64,000 nt of DNA from Takakia lepidozioides (lineage: Eukaryota; Streptophyta; Takakiopsida; Takakiales; Takakiaceae): assembly GCA_030704615.1 (NCBI GenBank), contig CM060731.1, positions 91,986,756 through 92,050,755 of the forward strand, given 5' to 3'. Positions 44,815-54,513 of this stretch are shown one piece after another. Each line of letters begins with the position of its first letter. Position 1 is the first letter of the stretch. The notes below the pieces were generated by a model that ran no database searches, was not told where the DNA came from, and was given only the letters and a program-made list of their open reading frames with translations. The position numbers and the translations under genes are program-made.

Positions 44815-45186
44815 TCATTCAGCAATATTGTCAAACACTCCCTTTGCATCCTCCATGCACCCACATTTGGCATACACGTCCACCAGGGCAGTGTTCAGGA
44901 TCACATTTGGTACAATTCCAGCTCTGACGATGTCGACATGCACCTCTTCGCCCTTTTCCAGGGCTGCCAGGCTTGCACACGCACTGCAAACGCACACAAA
45001 CGTGATGTGGTCGGGCTTCACCCCGTCACACATCATTTGCTCATAGGTCTCCAAAGCCTCCATCCCACGTCCCTGCTGTGCATACCCTGCAAGCACCGCA
45101 CTCCACGACACCACACCTCGTTCAGCCATAGTGTTGAACACTCCCTTTGACTTTGTAAATGAAGATAGGTCCCTTTGATGGGGCAT
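44815..45186 (-). pseudogene. PPR repeats upstream of the E domain, copy B
   Basis: The frame reads KGVFNTMAERGVVSWSAVLA, GYAQQGRGMEALETYEQMMC, DGVKPDHITFVCVCSACASL, EKGEEVHVDIVRAGIVPNV and NTALVDVYAKCGCMEDAKGV. These two PPR-L-S rounds precede the E domain as expected for a DYW protein. One round (44958-45196) is absent from copy A. Confidence 0.7.
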
Positions 45187-45655
45187 GGATTGAAGTGGTT
45201 TCGCAGTCCTACTTGTTGTTTCCTCCTCGCCATGTCCATCTTCTGCTTTGGGGCGGGGTCTAGGGCTGGCAAGGTTTTAGCAACCAGTGTCATGACTCTC
45301 TCTCTCCTCCTCTTTGTTCTGCCCAATCAGGGTGCAGGGTCTATGGCCACAAGGCTATCATGAGTACTTTCTCCCTCACACACACCTCTCCCCGTTCCGC
45401 CCAAACTGGGCACGGACTGGGTAAATGGCCACAATGCAATGGCAAACGTCATATGAGTACATTTCGCTCTCTCTACTCTTGGCAATAGACTGAAATTGAA
45501 ATGCAGGTCGGGGAGTGTACCTTTGAACAAACAAACAGATGCAGAGATGAGAGGTAGCCTGTCAATGCCCGACGTGCGGGAAGCTTGAAGACTAAACATT
45601 TTCTGATACATTTCCGGTGTACACTCCCATCTGAGAGCGACCCTCTTCACTTACA

Positions 45656-45907
45656 TCAAGAACAGATCCTTGCACGGTTGTTCGCCAAGATGCACCCACA
45701 TTTTGCAAACATGTCCACCAGGGTATTGTTCAGAATGACAGCTGGTACAATTCCAGCTCTGAAGATGTCGCCATGGACCTCTTTCCCCTTTTCCAGAGCT
45801 GCCAGGGCAGTGTTTAGAATGACATTTGGTACAATTCCAGCTTTGACGATATCCCCATGCACCTCTTTGCCCTTCTCTAGGACTGCCAGGCTTGCACGAT
45901 GCCACAT
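45656..45907 (-). pseudogene. First PPR units of copy B
   Basis: The frame holds the unit GKEVHGDIVKAGIVPNVI and then GKEVHGDIFRAGIVPAVI, the same half-repeat twice with the helices between deleted, then NNTLVDMFAKCGC. It is nearly identical to 19073-19320 in copy A. Upstream (45.91-46.02 kb) is a GGGAGAGG-rich, low-complexity tract. Confidence 0.65.
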
Positions 45908-46240
45908 CTTGTTCAGGCATCTTCGCGGAAGGGAAGGCGAACGCGGGAGAGGAGATGAGAGGAGGAGAGGGAAAAGAGAAAGCCGCTAGAGGGAAGGGGA
46001 GAAAGATCGCGGGGAGACAAAAACAAAAAACAAAAAACCAAACAAAAGGAATTGATCCCGCGGTGCATCGCAACCTAATCATCATTCTTACCACTACACT
46101 ACCCCTGAAAACTCAACAACCCCCTCCTGTAATATTATATTTAAGGTGTTTTAAATTCCCCTCTATATGTATAATGTTGTACATGGGGGGGTTTAAAATA
46201 CCCCCTCCTGTGCACGCACGTGGCTGGTACATTTAATGAG

Positions 46241-46264
46241 GAGTGCACCCCCCAGGCATAAAGG
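46241..46264. repeat. Right terminal inverted repeat of copy B and right target duplication
   Basis: GAGTGCACCCCCCAGG at 46241-46256, followed by CATAAAGG at 46257-46264. Confidence 0.9.
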
Positions 46265-47184
46265 CGCTCCAGAAGGTTGAGTCGGAGTGCATAGATAGAC
46301 TCCTGGAGCTGTGGTGTCGATTCTATGAGAAGTCAGTTGAGGCTGCGTTCACCAACACTATTGTTGTTCTTCCAACGTCGACGTGGACGGTGTTGAAGTC
46401 ATTGGGGGTGGGGCAACGTGAAAGCCTTCTGGAGGTCTTCAAAGGTTGCCTCAGCACTGAACGACTGGGCAAAGACTTGAAAGAGTGCGATTTCATTTTG
46501 GTACCAATTGGGGACGAGTAAGAACTCTTCCGAGTCTGCTGAGACTGTCTCCTGAGTCATAGTCTGGTTTCGCAGTGTCGTCTTGACTCTGAGCGATTAA
46601 GTTGACCTCTATATTTGTCTAGTGGACTGGGTTTGAAGATTGAGTCTGCTGAGTCAGCTGAGTGCTGAGTCTGCTGAGTGGTCGGTCTGCTGAGTGTCAG
46701 TCCGCTGAGTCTGCCCATCATGATTGTGCAATGATGTCATGTTGTTTGATACCATTGCAGGGGGCACTGGAGTGTTTGTATCATCGACCTCCGCAAGGGC
46801 TGTTACACTCACCTGACCTCTATCAGGGACTCACATAGTTGTCCCTTTGTTCTAGGGTGGATTCGGAAGCTTCATGCTGAGTGCTTAGGGTACTTGATGG
46901 ACTCACTGGAGTGGCACGAGATTGTCCAAGCATTTCAGTTCCACGCGCCTGATGTGCCCCAGCAACCATTCAGCTGGGAGTGTGGCTTTTACGTCATGTC
47001 ATTCATTCAAGTGTTTTATGAGTGGGCAAAAGTCAGAGGAAATGTCTCCAAGACTGCAAAGCCAGAGAGAGGAACACCTTTCACGAAGGACTGGTTTACT
47101 TTCAAGTTTGCACTTGGGCAGCGAATGCAGTGTGCCCAGTATATCGTGCGGGGGTTGGACAATCTAGAGAAACTGCTCTCATGA
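46265..47184 (+). CDS. Ulp1-like (C48) cysteine protease, C-terminal exons
   Basis: An exon from 46257/46265 to about 46516 (LQKVESECIDRLLELWCRFYE, CDFILVPIGDE) is followed by an AGTCTG-rich intron ending near 46760, and then by the last exon to 47184. The splice joins ...GDE to GHWSVCIIDLRKG, restoring the HWS motif with the catalytic His. An SIRDSHS or MDSLEW Asp may be the second triad member. QQPFSWECGFYVMSF carries the oxyanion Gln and catalytic Cys in the usual Q(x5-6)CG spacing. Ulp1 proteases remove SUMO, and many plant DNA transposons carry such genes. The 3' part is intact; the gene as a whole is cut by PPR element B. Confidence 0.75.
46517..46760 (+). other. Intron of the Ulp1-type gene, AGTCTG-rich
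   Basis: Donor CGA|GTAAGA and acceptor TTGCAG|GGGG. GAGTCTGCTGAG-type units occur at least six times, all in this orientation. Confidence 0.65.
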
Positions 47185-47339
47185 GTATGATGTACTTGTC
47201 ATGTGAAGTCTATGTACCAAAATAAAAAATGCGAGTATTTTCGCTTACTATTCCAGTGGCGATGAGCACTTTTGTGTACTGTGGGTGCTGGCATGTTTTG
47301 TAATGTTGTCACTAAAGTCAATGGACACAATGGTGTCAA

Positions 47340-47840
47340 TTTTTCCATGCACTGTGCACCCGAGTCTGCTGAGCTTGAATGTGCGAGCAGTATGCTGCCG
47401 AGGCTGGGACTCGTGGGTCTGGTAGGCACCATGTCCATGAGTCCACTTGGACGCTGGATTGGCATGAGTCGTTAGGGAGGTAGTCCACTGGGACCCTGTC
47501 CATTTTGAGTCTACTATTGTGGATGAGTCTACTTGAGACTTAGTCTGTCTAGCAGTCTGCTGGGAGAGTTGCATGGATGAGGTGGGAGTGTGGTGAGCAG
47601 ACGTTTGGAGTGGACAACAAACTAGGCAGCAGACTGACCAGCATATTGGCTTACTGGCGTGCGCAGTCTGCTGACTGTGACTCTGTTGGGAGACTGTGCG
47701 TGAGTCCGTTGGGAGACTATGCAGGAGTCTGTTGGGAGACTGTGTGGGAGTCAGTTGGGAGACTGGAAGAGTCCGTTGGGAGACTGGAAGAGTTCGTTGG
47801 GAGACTGTGCATGAGTCCATTGCGGACTTGTATTTCAGAA
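47340..47840 (+). repeat. AGTCTGCTG region and GTTGGGAGACTG tandem repeats
   Basis: At 47680-47820, GTTGGGAGACTG occurs six times at intervals of about 21-27 bases (for example 47687, 47708, 47730, 47754, 47776, 47797), each followed by variants of GTGAGTCC or GAAGAGT. Upstream are GAGTCTGCTGAG units. This is probably the right subterminal repeat area of the Ulp1-type element. Confidence 0.65.
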
Positions 47841-47982
47841 ATGGACAATGCTACCAGAGGAATTGCAGACTTATATTGTCTTCTTCGTGACACCTACACG
47901 ACCTGAAACCTTGCGAATTTTCGAGTATATATGTGCTGCAGGTGCAGGTGCAGACACCCTCTTGCTGGTTCTCCGCAAAACC

Positions 47983-48309
47983 CTAGGCCGGGTTTTCCAG
48001 GCCTCCACGAAATCTCGTCTCCTTTTCAGAGACATGTTGTTGTTGGTCGTTCAGAGGACGGAAAGCCTTCGCTGCCGCAGGGTGCAACATTCCAGCCGCA
48101 CTTTTCGCCAGGATATCAACGAGCTGCCCTCTGCACATACGAAGAGCAGATCGGGCATGTGCCTCCAGGTATTTGTCATCACCTACAATGCAAAGTATGT
48201 CCGCGAATTCTTGTTCCATTGAGGCTGAGACCTCCAGAGGTGCCTCGTCGTAGGGGAAGTCGTCCGGAGGATGTCTTTCCATGAACTGACGGCGATGGGA
48301 ACCATTCAT
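47983..48309 (-). CDS. Hypothetical protein or exon
   Basis: A 108-codon minus frame starting MNGSHRRQFMERHPPDDFPY with EQEFADILCIVGDDKYLEAH and ARSALRMCRGQLVDILAKSA. The composition is protein-like and helical. A plus frame of 124 codons overlaps it, so coding strand is uncertain. No domain is recognised. It stops at 47983 beside the AGTCTG repeats, so it may be a part of the same transposon. Confidence 0.3.
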   Translation of the reverse strand: MNGSHRRQFMERHPPDDFPYDEAPLEVSASMEQEFADILCIVGDDKYLEAHARSALRMCRGQLVDILAKSAAGMLHPAAAKAFRPLNDQQQHVSEKETRFRGGLENPA

Positions 48310-51300
48310 GGAGGATTACCTAACTTGCTCTTGGGCAATGGTGCTGGCGTCAACGACGAATCCACGTGCCCATTGAAGACCCTATTATCTTAAAATGAGA
48401 GGCGTCTCAAGCAGCCCATATTTTTTAAGCGAAATAAAGCCAGAAAGCACTCAAACATTATGGGTTGGGACACGCCCTTGTAAAAAAACAGGGGGAAAAA
48501 CGAAAAAATAGCCAGAAAACTTGCGTTCCCTGGCAGAGTTTCACCATAAAGCACCAAAGGAACCACCCCTTGGCGCCTGGGAACTGGATCCCGTGGCAGC
48601 TGCAATCCAACGGCCAGCGCCTGTTGGCGTGGTAACCGTGGGGGATCTCGCCACGTGAACCGCCCTGGGCCATCCGTTCACCAAGCGTTTTAGGGCTGGA
48701 GGGGGTGGCAGGGTACCAGACCAGGCGGGTATAAGAAACTGGCAATACCCTGGGCAGAATATATTGGGGGAAATATAATAAAACAGTAATACCTGGGCTC
48801 CTATCAGACCAGCCTGGTATCACAATGAACGCAGCTTTGTCGATACCAGTACCCTGTCTTCCGCCGTAGCTTGCACCCTAGGTAGCAATATGTGGAGCGT
48901 TAGGGATTTAGGGTGCAACAGCAATGGAGGGTTGCAGCTCTTTGATTGAGGCGATCTGAATGGCGATTTTGGGGGCTATCAATATTGAGGAAGTTGCTGA
49001 TATTGATGAGATACTCTAGGGTATGCCTCTCTTTCCCTTATGCTTCCCTTTCATTGTTGTTGACTTTACTCATGTAGGGTATAGGATGCATTATGGCTGA
49101 AGTGATCACCTCAGCAGTATAATTTGGACAGATTTTTATTTTATTTTGCGGCATTCAGCTTTTTAAAAAAAGAAAAAAAGAAAAAAGAAAAATCCTATAT
49201 TGATACCAGTATTTTGATATACCCCCAGTGTAAGATTTGAAATTTGCAATACTGATACCATACCATACCAGGCCAAACAAAAACAATATACATACCAGAC
49301 TGGTACATTAAAAGTATACCTACTTTGATACCATGACCTGCCAGGTATAAAGGAGGCCTCTTCACCGACATTACCATACCCTGGCTGGTATGAAATGTTG
49401 CTGATACCGGTCCAACACTGGTCTGAAGGAGAGGGAGTTTTCCACTAATTAACCCTTAACTTCCTACGCGACCCAATAAGGGTCGCACTGTTGGACCCAA
49501 CATCGTAACATCTGCAGATGAAGTCTTTTGTCATCCATTTCTTCTAAGCATTTATTGCAGATGCGGTGGCTCCAATTTATTGCATGCCATTTGGAGCAGG
49601 CAGGCAATCTCCAGATTTTTTTGAAGGGACACGAATTAGAGAAGGATGGGTGAAGGAGAGTGGACTAGTGACCCCCTCATTGGGCCACCCCAGATGCTAC
49701 TCGACCTATATGAATTTAGGTTTTCTCCATTAGATTCTCTTGAAAATTTGCCTAGTGCTTCAAGGTGTCCTAAGACAGCCCCTCACCATAGGGATGTGTT
49801 TAGTCACAGTTTTTGGGATGACATGTTTTGGAGGACATGTTCAGGTTTGTATATGCTTGTTATGGATGGACATGACAACCATACAAAGCAGCATATGTAG
49901 GAAAATGTTGGTTTGATGTGAAAGTTGGCATGCACTTTATACTTGTGCTATACATTAAAATTTGGGGTAGGCCTTTTGGAAAACTCAAAAAGCCCTCAAC
50001 AAGCTTGGTCAAAGCAAATAAAGGTTTATTTCAAAGCAAAAATAAAAATAAAAACTTTCCCAAATAAACAATATAATCTCTCAAATTCAATGGTGGAATT
50101 GCTTAAAATTTGGGGAGATGGTGTAGAGGCCAAGTAGGTATATAGGTGTATGGTTCATTTTTGTGGATGAATCTTGGTAGGTAGGTAGCCTCCCATTAGT
50201 TCCAAGGGGTAGTACTTTTTGAGAGTGAAAATTTTTACCTTGTAAGAAGTTAAGGGTTAAACCACGTGCCTGCCCTCTTGAAAAGAAAGTAGTTAGAGAG
50301 AGACCCATCCAATGCAGTGCAAGCCCTGTGAAAGTCCTCTTATGCGTCTATGCTCGGTATAGAGGTTTAGAGCAGCCGGTGTCCACTCATTTTGCTTGCT
50401 TTCATGAGAGATCATGGGTACACACCACCATACAAAGTTAACCAGCGACAATGATGTGGTCACTTGGAAAATTAGGGGTTAGAAATCACAGACAACAGTG
50501 GGCCAAACAATGACCAGTAATCCAGGATCATCTTACAATGATCCTAAGAATGAAATTTAATATCAGGTATGTCATCACTTTACTAGCCTAGCCAACAGTC
50601 GGTAGTTTGTGTAATTGTTGGAAATTGGCCCTCTAACAGATTAGGCGACATTTTACTGCATCACTGGCCACATCCTCTCAAAGACCACATCTAGGTGGAA
50701 CCAAACGGACTTGCAATGCAGAAAACAGGCATCATGGTCAACTGGTTGGAAAGGTCTGGAGAACAACTATCAATCACTCCAAATTACAGTTTACAAATTC
50801 CTGAAGAGAAGGCTCAGGAAGAGTTAAGAGTGATCCTTGAGGTCCAGCCTCATCACAAAATAGGTAAGAGTTACTAATTTTTGCCTTCCCTAAGGGCACC
50901 AATAAATCACAGGAACAAGCACCCTGACAGCTGACAAAGCTGGGGAAAAATGCCAAAGCCAGTCCTTGCATACCATCAACCCAGCTGGCACCTCATTGGG
51001 AAAAGGATGACATCAAAAAAATTCAGACTCATTATTGATTCCTTATTGGTGAGAAATCATCATTGGACTTGACTTTGTCAGAACTGCCTCAGCCTAACTG
51101 TGATAACAAAAAACTCATGAGAGCTGTACTCAACCATCTAAAAACATACCCTTTGTCAGAACTGACTCAGCCTAACTGTGATAACAACGACATAGCTAGG
51201 GGTGTGATGGCCCAGGAAAATCTGTAGATATCCCATGAATTAGGCAATGTGGGTAAGTTTCTGATTCACCACTGGCACCATCCCAGAACCCACCCAACCT

Positions 51301-51780
51301 TTGCCTAAGGAAGGGGACAGTAGCTCCCCATGTGCATCCTAGTGAAAATGATCTACAGAAAACAAACCTTCAAAAGTACAACAACTTTTCTGAAAGTTAT
51401 GCTCGAAGTTAAACCATATGCACTGACATAGTGGCAATTATTGCCTACACAAGAAGTCCCAAGGTTTTTCAGAATTTTGATTTGATGATTATGGAAGTTA
51501 TCCTTTCCTTTCCTTGTAAGTTCATTCACACAGTGCATGAGATGTGACAGAAAGCAAGCACGGGCTTAAGAAATCAGCCTGAATAACACACATCCCGGCA
51601 CATATCTCAAGATACAACTTGCTGACACCAGAAAGAATTAAGTGCCATAGATTAAGAGGCAATGCATAGTTACACCGAAGGAACAGCAGCTGCCAGGAAC
51701 GTGGAGGGACCCATGATACCAGTTGGCCTGCAGCAGACAACTTCGAATTAGTGTCCATAGACTGCTATCTCAGCATACAA
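48310..51780. other. Gene-free stretch with CCTGGTAT motif cluster
   Basis: No coding region is supported. Between 48714 and 49410 the motif ATACC, often next to CCTGG or CCAGG, recurs about fifteen times in both orientations, suggesting a small non-autonomous element. At 51070 and 51150 a 36-bp stretch around CAGCCTAACTGTGATAACAA occurs twice. The rest, including 3' flanking DNA of RPL17, shows nothing notable. Confidence 0.4.
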
Positions 51781-51791
51781 CTGCAACGAGC

Positions 51792-53939
51792 CTAAGCAGA
51801 CGATGAAGCACCACTTCGCAGACGAGCTTGCGGTTTCCGTGGCCTCCGTGGAGCAATCTCAGCCTCAGCCTGCCAAATGGAAACACCAAGAAATCGATTA
51901 AGCATTAAGATACATGACAAAAGAAAACACTACGTGAAACAAACAGAAAATTCTATCTTCATCTCTTGGCAATCTGCAACCACCCTATCTGCTAGTTCCC
52001 CTACTAACACTGACTGACTCAACAAGCTAAGAGAGCAGCTCTTCAAGTAAAGACAGATACTCCTTGTGAATAAAGCTTGCCATATCTTCCACAAACACCC
52101 ACCCTATCTGCTAGTTCCCCTACTAACACTGACTGACTCAACAAGCTAAGAGAGCAGCTCTTCAAGTAAAGACAGATACTCCTTGTGAATAAAGCTTGCC
52201 ATATCTTCCACAAACACCCCCCCCCCCCCCCCTGCGGCAATAAATGGAGCCCGTTTGGCCACATATCAAACCACACCTCTAGAGTGAAATGTCAAAACTC
52301 ACCTCTTTCTTTACCGAAACCTCCTTCTCAGAGAGAGTAAGCTCAATGTGGCACGGGGAGGACATGTAAGCTGTTACCCCATATTACAAACACACAAGTC
52401 ATATACGGTCTATACAGTTGCATACAACCATACACATTATCTCATGAGAAAGAGTGGACATAGAATAGTTTCAATGCCTATTGCACCATCATTTTCCTAG
52501 ACCACTCTTAAACTTAAGCATCCGAACACTCCCCAATTCAGACATGAAATTGAAGCAAGACCCAGCCAGATTAAAAGACTAGGGAGAGCATTCGCACGAT
52601 TGATTCGCCCATGGGCCCGGTATGTCCGCCGGCGTTGTTTCTGTGCCTTGTTGACCTGAATGTGAGAAACTATGAGGGTGTCTACATCCAGTCCCTTCAC
52701 CTGCCCACCGGAAACCAGTACCACATACACAACCCCTTCAGGTCACACCACACCAGTATGGAGAAGAGGCAAAATAGTCCTTATGCGAGAAAAGAGTAAA
52801 TGTGAAAGTTGAGATGAACAAACCCAGAGAAAAACAGTGGCTCCAACAATGACATGAATAAAGAGGATAGAAGTAACACCTCAGCATTGCTCTCTGCATT
52901 CTTCAACAAGCCAAGCAGAAAGGTAGCAGACTTCGCAGGCCACCGTCCCTGCCCATTAGAATGTCGCGACTTGGCCTGCGCAGTCCGCCCAACCCCACCA
53001 CAAAATCGGCGGAAAGGAATGGCTTGCTTGCGAGCAAGCACATCCTCAAGGTAGTGCTTGGCCGTTGACAGCTCCAGCTTCTTAATTCCCTGCGCTGTCT
53101 CTCTCGTGTTCTGCAGCAACAACAGGGAAAAATATTATTCAGACTGAGGTGCATGAATGTCAATGTCACATTTACCACCCGGAAACAAGCTGGTTATAGG
53201 GCCCTAACAGTATCCCGGAGGAACTCCACAGATGCTACCAGGACACAGCTCTCCAATCCTGCTACCTTTCAATGAGGAGTTTCCACTACCATGGGTAACT
53301 AACGTGGACCCTTAAAAGCCTGCCCAACTGCGTAATGAAAGATTCCGGTAACGTCCTCTTCTATTCGGGAGGCCCTGTTTCACCTTCAGTTTTGTAGCAT
53401 CATACCTTGAAATGGACGCGGAGATCCGACCCTCTGGCTTTACATGCTGCACAGTCAAGAAACCAACAAAGGCGAAATTAGATTCCAGACCGTTGAGTAT
53501 GTATTTGACATGCAGCCGTGACAAACAAAGCATACCTGCCTTGAAAAAATTAACCCTACACTGTACACAAGACTCACACTTGGTGGGATTGTCAGGTTCC
53601 CTTGCGTACTTAACCTGCGCCATGCCACCACTACCGTCAATTCTCAACCAAAACTTCCCACTAGATCAAGACCTTCTCACATTGAAGAAGTCAGCGACAA
53701 AGAAGAGAGGCTGTTCATTTCCTTGTACGTCAAGACCAGATCGACACTTCACGTAGCAGTCCTGCACAGATACAGGACATCGAACAACGCACGTAGACAC
53801 CAATACAACATCCAGAGAGCCAGTAAGAGGCGAACAATCGCTCAAAGCTGTTTCCAACGTGCAGCGCAGGTATGTACACCAACACAACGACGATCAGAAG
53901 CAGAAACCAAGCGTGAATACAAAGAAGGCAACGTACCAT
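51792..53939 (-). CDS. RPL17: 60S ribosomal protein L17 (uL22)
   Basis: The exons join in phase: ATG at 53937-53939 ending that exon, 53578-53614, 53406-53446, 52880-53110, 52598-52700, 52303-52370 and 51792-51869, about 186 residues. Signatures of plant RPL17 include [26 protein letters not shown] (across a junction), [54 protein letters not shown] and [16 protein letters not shown]. uL22 lines the exit tunnel of the large subunit. I prefer the ATG just before the first intron because it gives the canonical MVKY start; the alternative ATG at 53623 would give MAQVKY without that intron. Donor CAATC|GTGCGA at 52598 is weak but restores the conserved INPYMSS junction. No break was seen. Confidence 0.92.
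51981..52231. repeat. 119-bp tandem duplication plus C-run in the last RPL17 intron
   Basis: 51981-52099 and 52100-52218 are near-identical. They are followed by a run of about 14 C to 52231. They lie between the exons at 51792-51869 and 52303-52370. Confidence 0.85.
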
Positions 53940-53968
53940 GGCTGCAGGCGGCCGGGCGAAGGGCCGCT

Positions 53969-53999
53969 GAAAAGAGAGAGAGAGAGAGAGAGAGAGAGG
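53969..53999. repeat. (GA)n microsatellite by the RPL17 start
   Basis: About 14 AG units, that is a CT tract on the RPL17 strand, about 30 bases upstream of the preferred ATG. CT-rich 5' leaders are common in plant ribosomal protein genes. Confidence 0.85.
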
Positions 54000-54513
54000 G
54001 TGTTCAGTGTGCACAGCAGTTTTAGGTTTGTCCAGGCCAGATCACGGGTAGGGTTAATACCTTGTTCGCAAGACGTTCTCACACTATGGGTACACCAAGC
54101 GCAAGTGAAAGTTTAGGTTCGTGATGTGGTACGGCTAAATTTCAACTGGTTCGGTCCGAACCTCACGTTATGGCCATCGCCTTTTGTCAGCAGCTTCACG
54201 CTCTCTCCTCTGGCTGTTCGACGGATCGTGTTCCATTGAATTCTGTGAGTTGATGTTAGGTTGAGTCATTCACAGTACCCGTCTGGTACTCTTGGAAATC
54301 AGTAGAAAGGTGGTTTGTTTGCAACGTATGGCCGTGATTCTCGTTACATGTCGAGGGAGTGTCCAATCGATTGTAAATTCTTTGAGGCGTCGGGAACAGG
54401 AGGAGAATTGCGTTCCGAAACACTAAACTGTTGACAGAATTCAGATATAAATCTAGGCAGGATCATGTGAGTTGCGGAGAAGTAACGAAGCAACCCATTC
54501 TGCAAGCGGGGAT

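Larger units (their letters stand above)
41193..46256. mobile_element. PPR-carrying TIR transposon, copy B (complete)
   Basis: 5064 bp bounded by perfect 16-bp inverted ends (CCTGGGGGGTGCACTC and its reverse complement) and an 8-bp target duplication. Homology between the ends continues imperfectly inward (AAATGT, CACGTGCGT). Removing the element plus one duplication rejoins the Ulp1 reading frame exactly. No transposase is visible; the interior is almost wholly minus-strand PPR, E/E+ and DYW fragments. It is therefore a non-autonomous, gene-carrying (Pack-type) element. The 8-bp duplication fits hAT-like transposases, while 9 bp (CATAAAGGC, also matching) would fit Mutator-like ones; superfamily is undecided. 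Confidence 0.9.

Noticed and set aside
41193-46256. Element B considered as a simple segmental duplication of element A
   Set aside because: The 16-bp inverted ends, 8-bp target duplication and restored Ulp1 frame show a transposition event.
36727-47840. AGTCTG words considered as a CRISPR-like or phage repeat array
   Set aside because: Units are short, irregularly spaced and in a plant nuclear transposon; exonic units code Gln-Gln-Thr.
53730-54014. Minus frame with a Ser/Leu signal-like start and hydrophobic segment (94 codons)
   Set aside because: It is the CT microsatellite and the first RPL17 intron read through; the splice site after the preferred ATG explains the region better.
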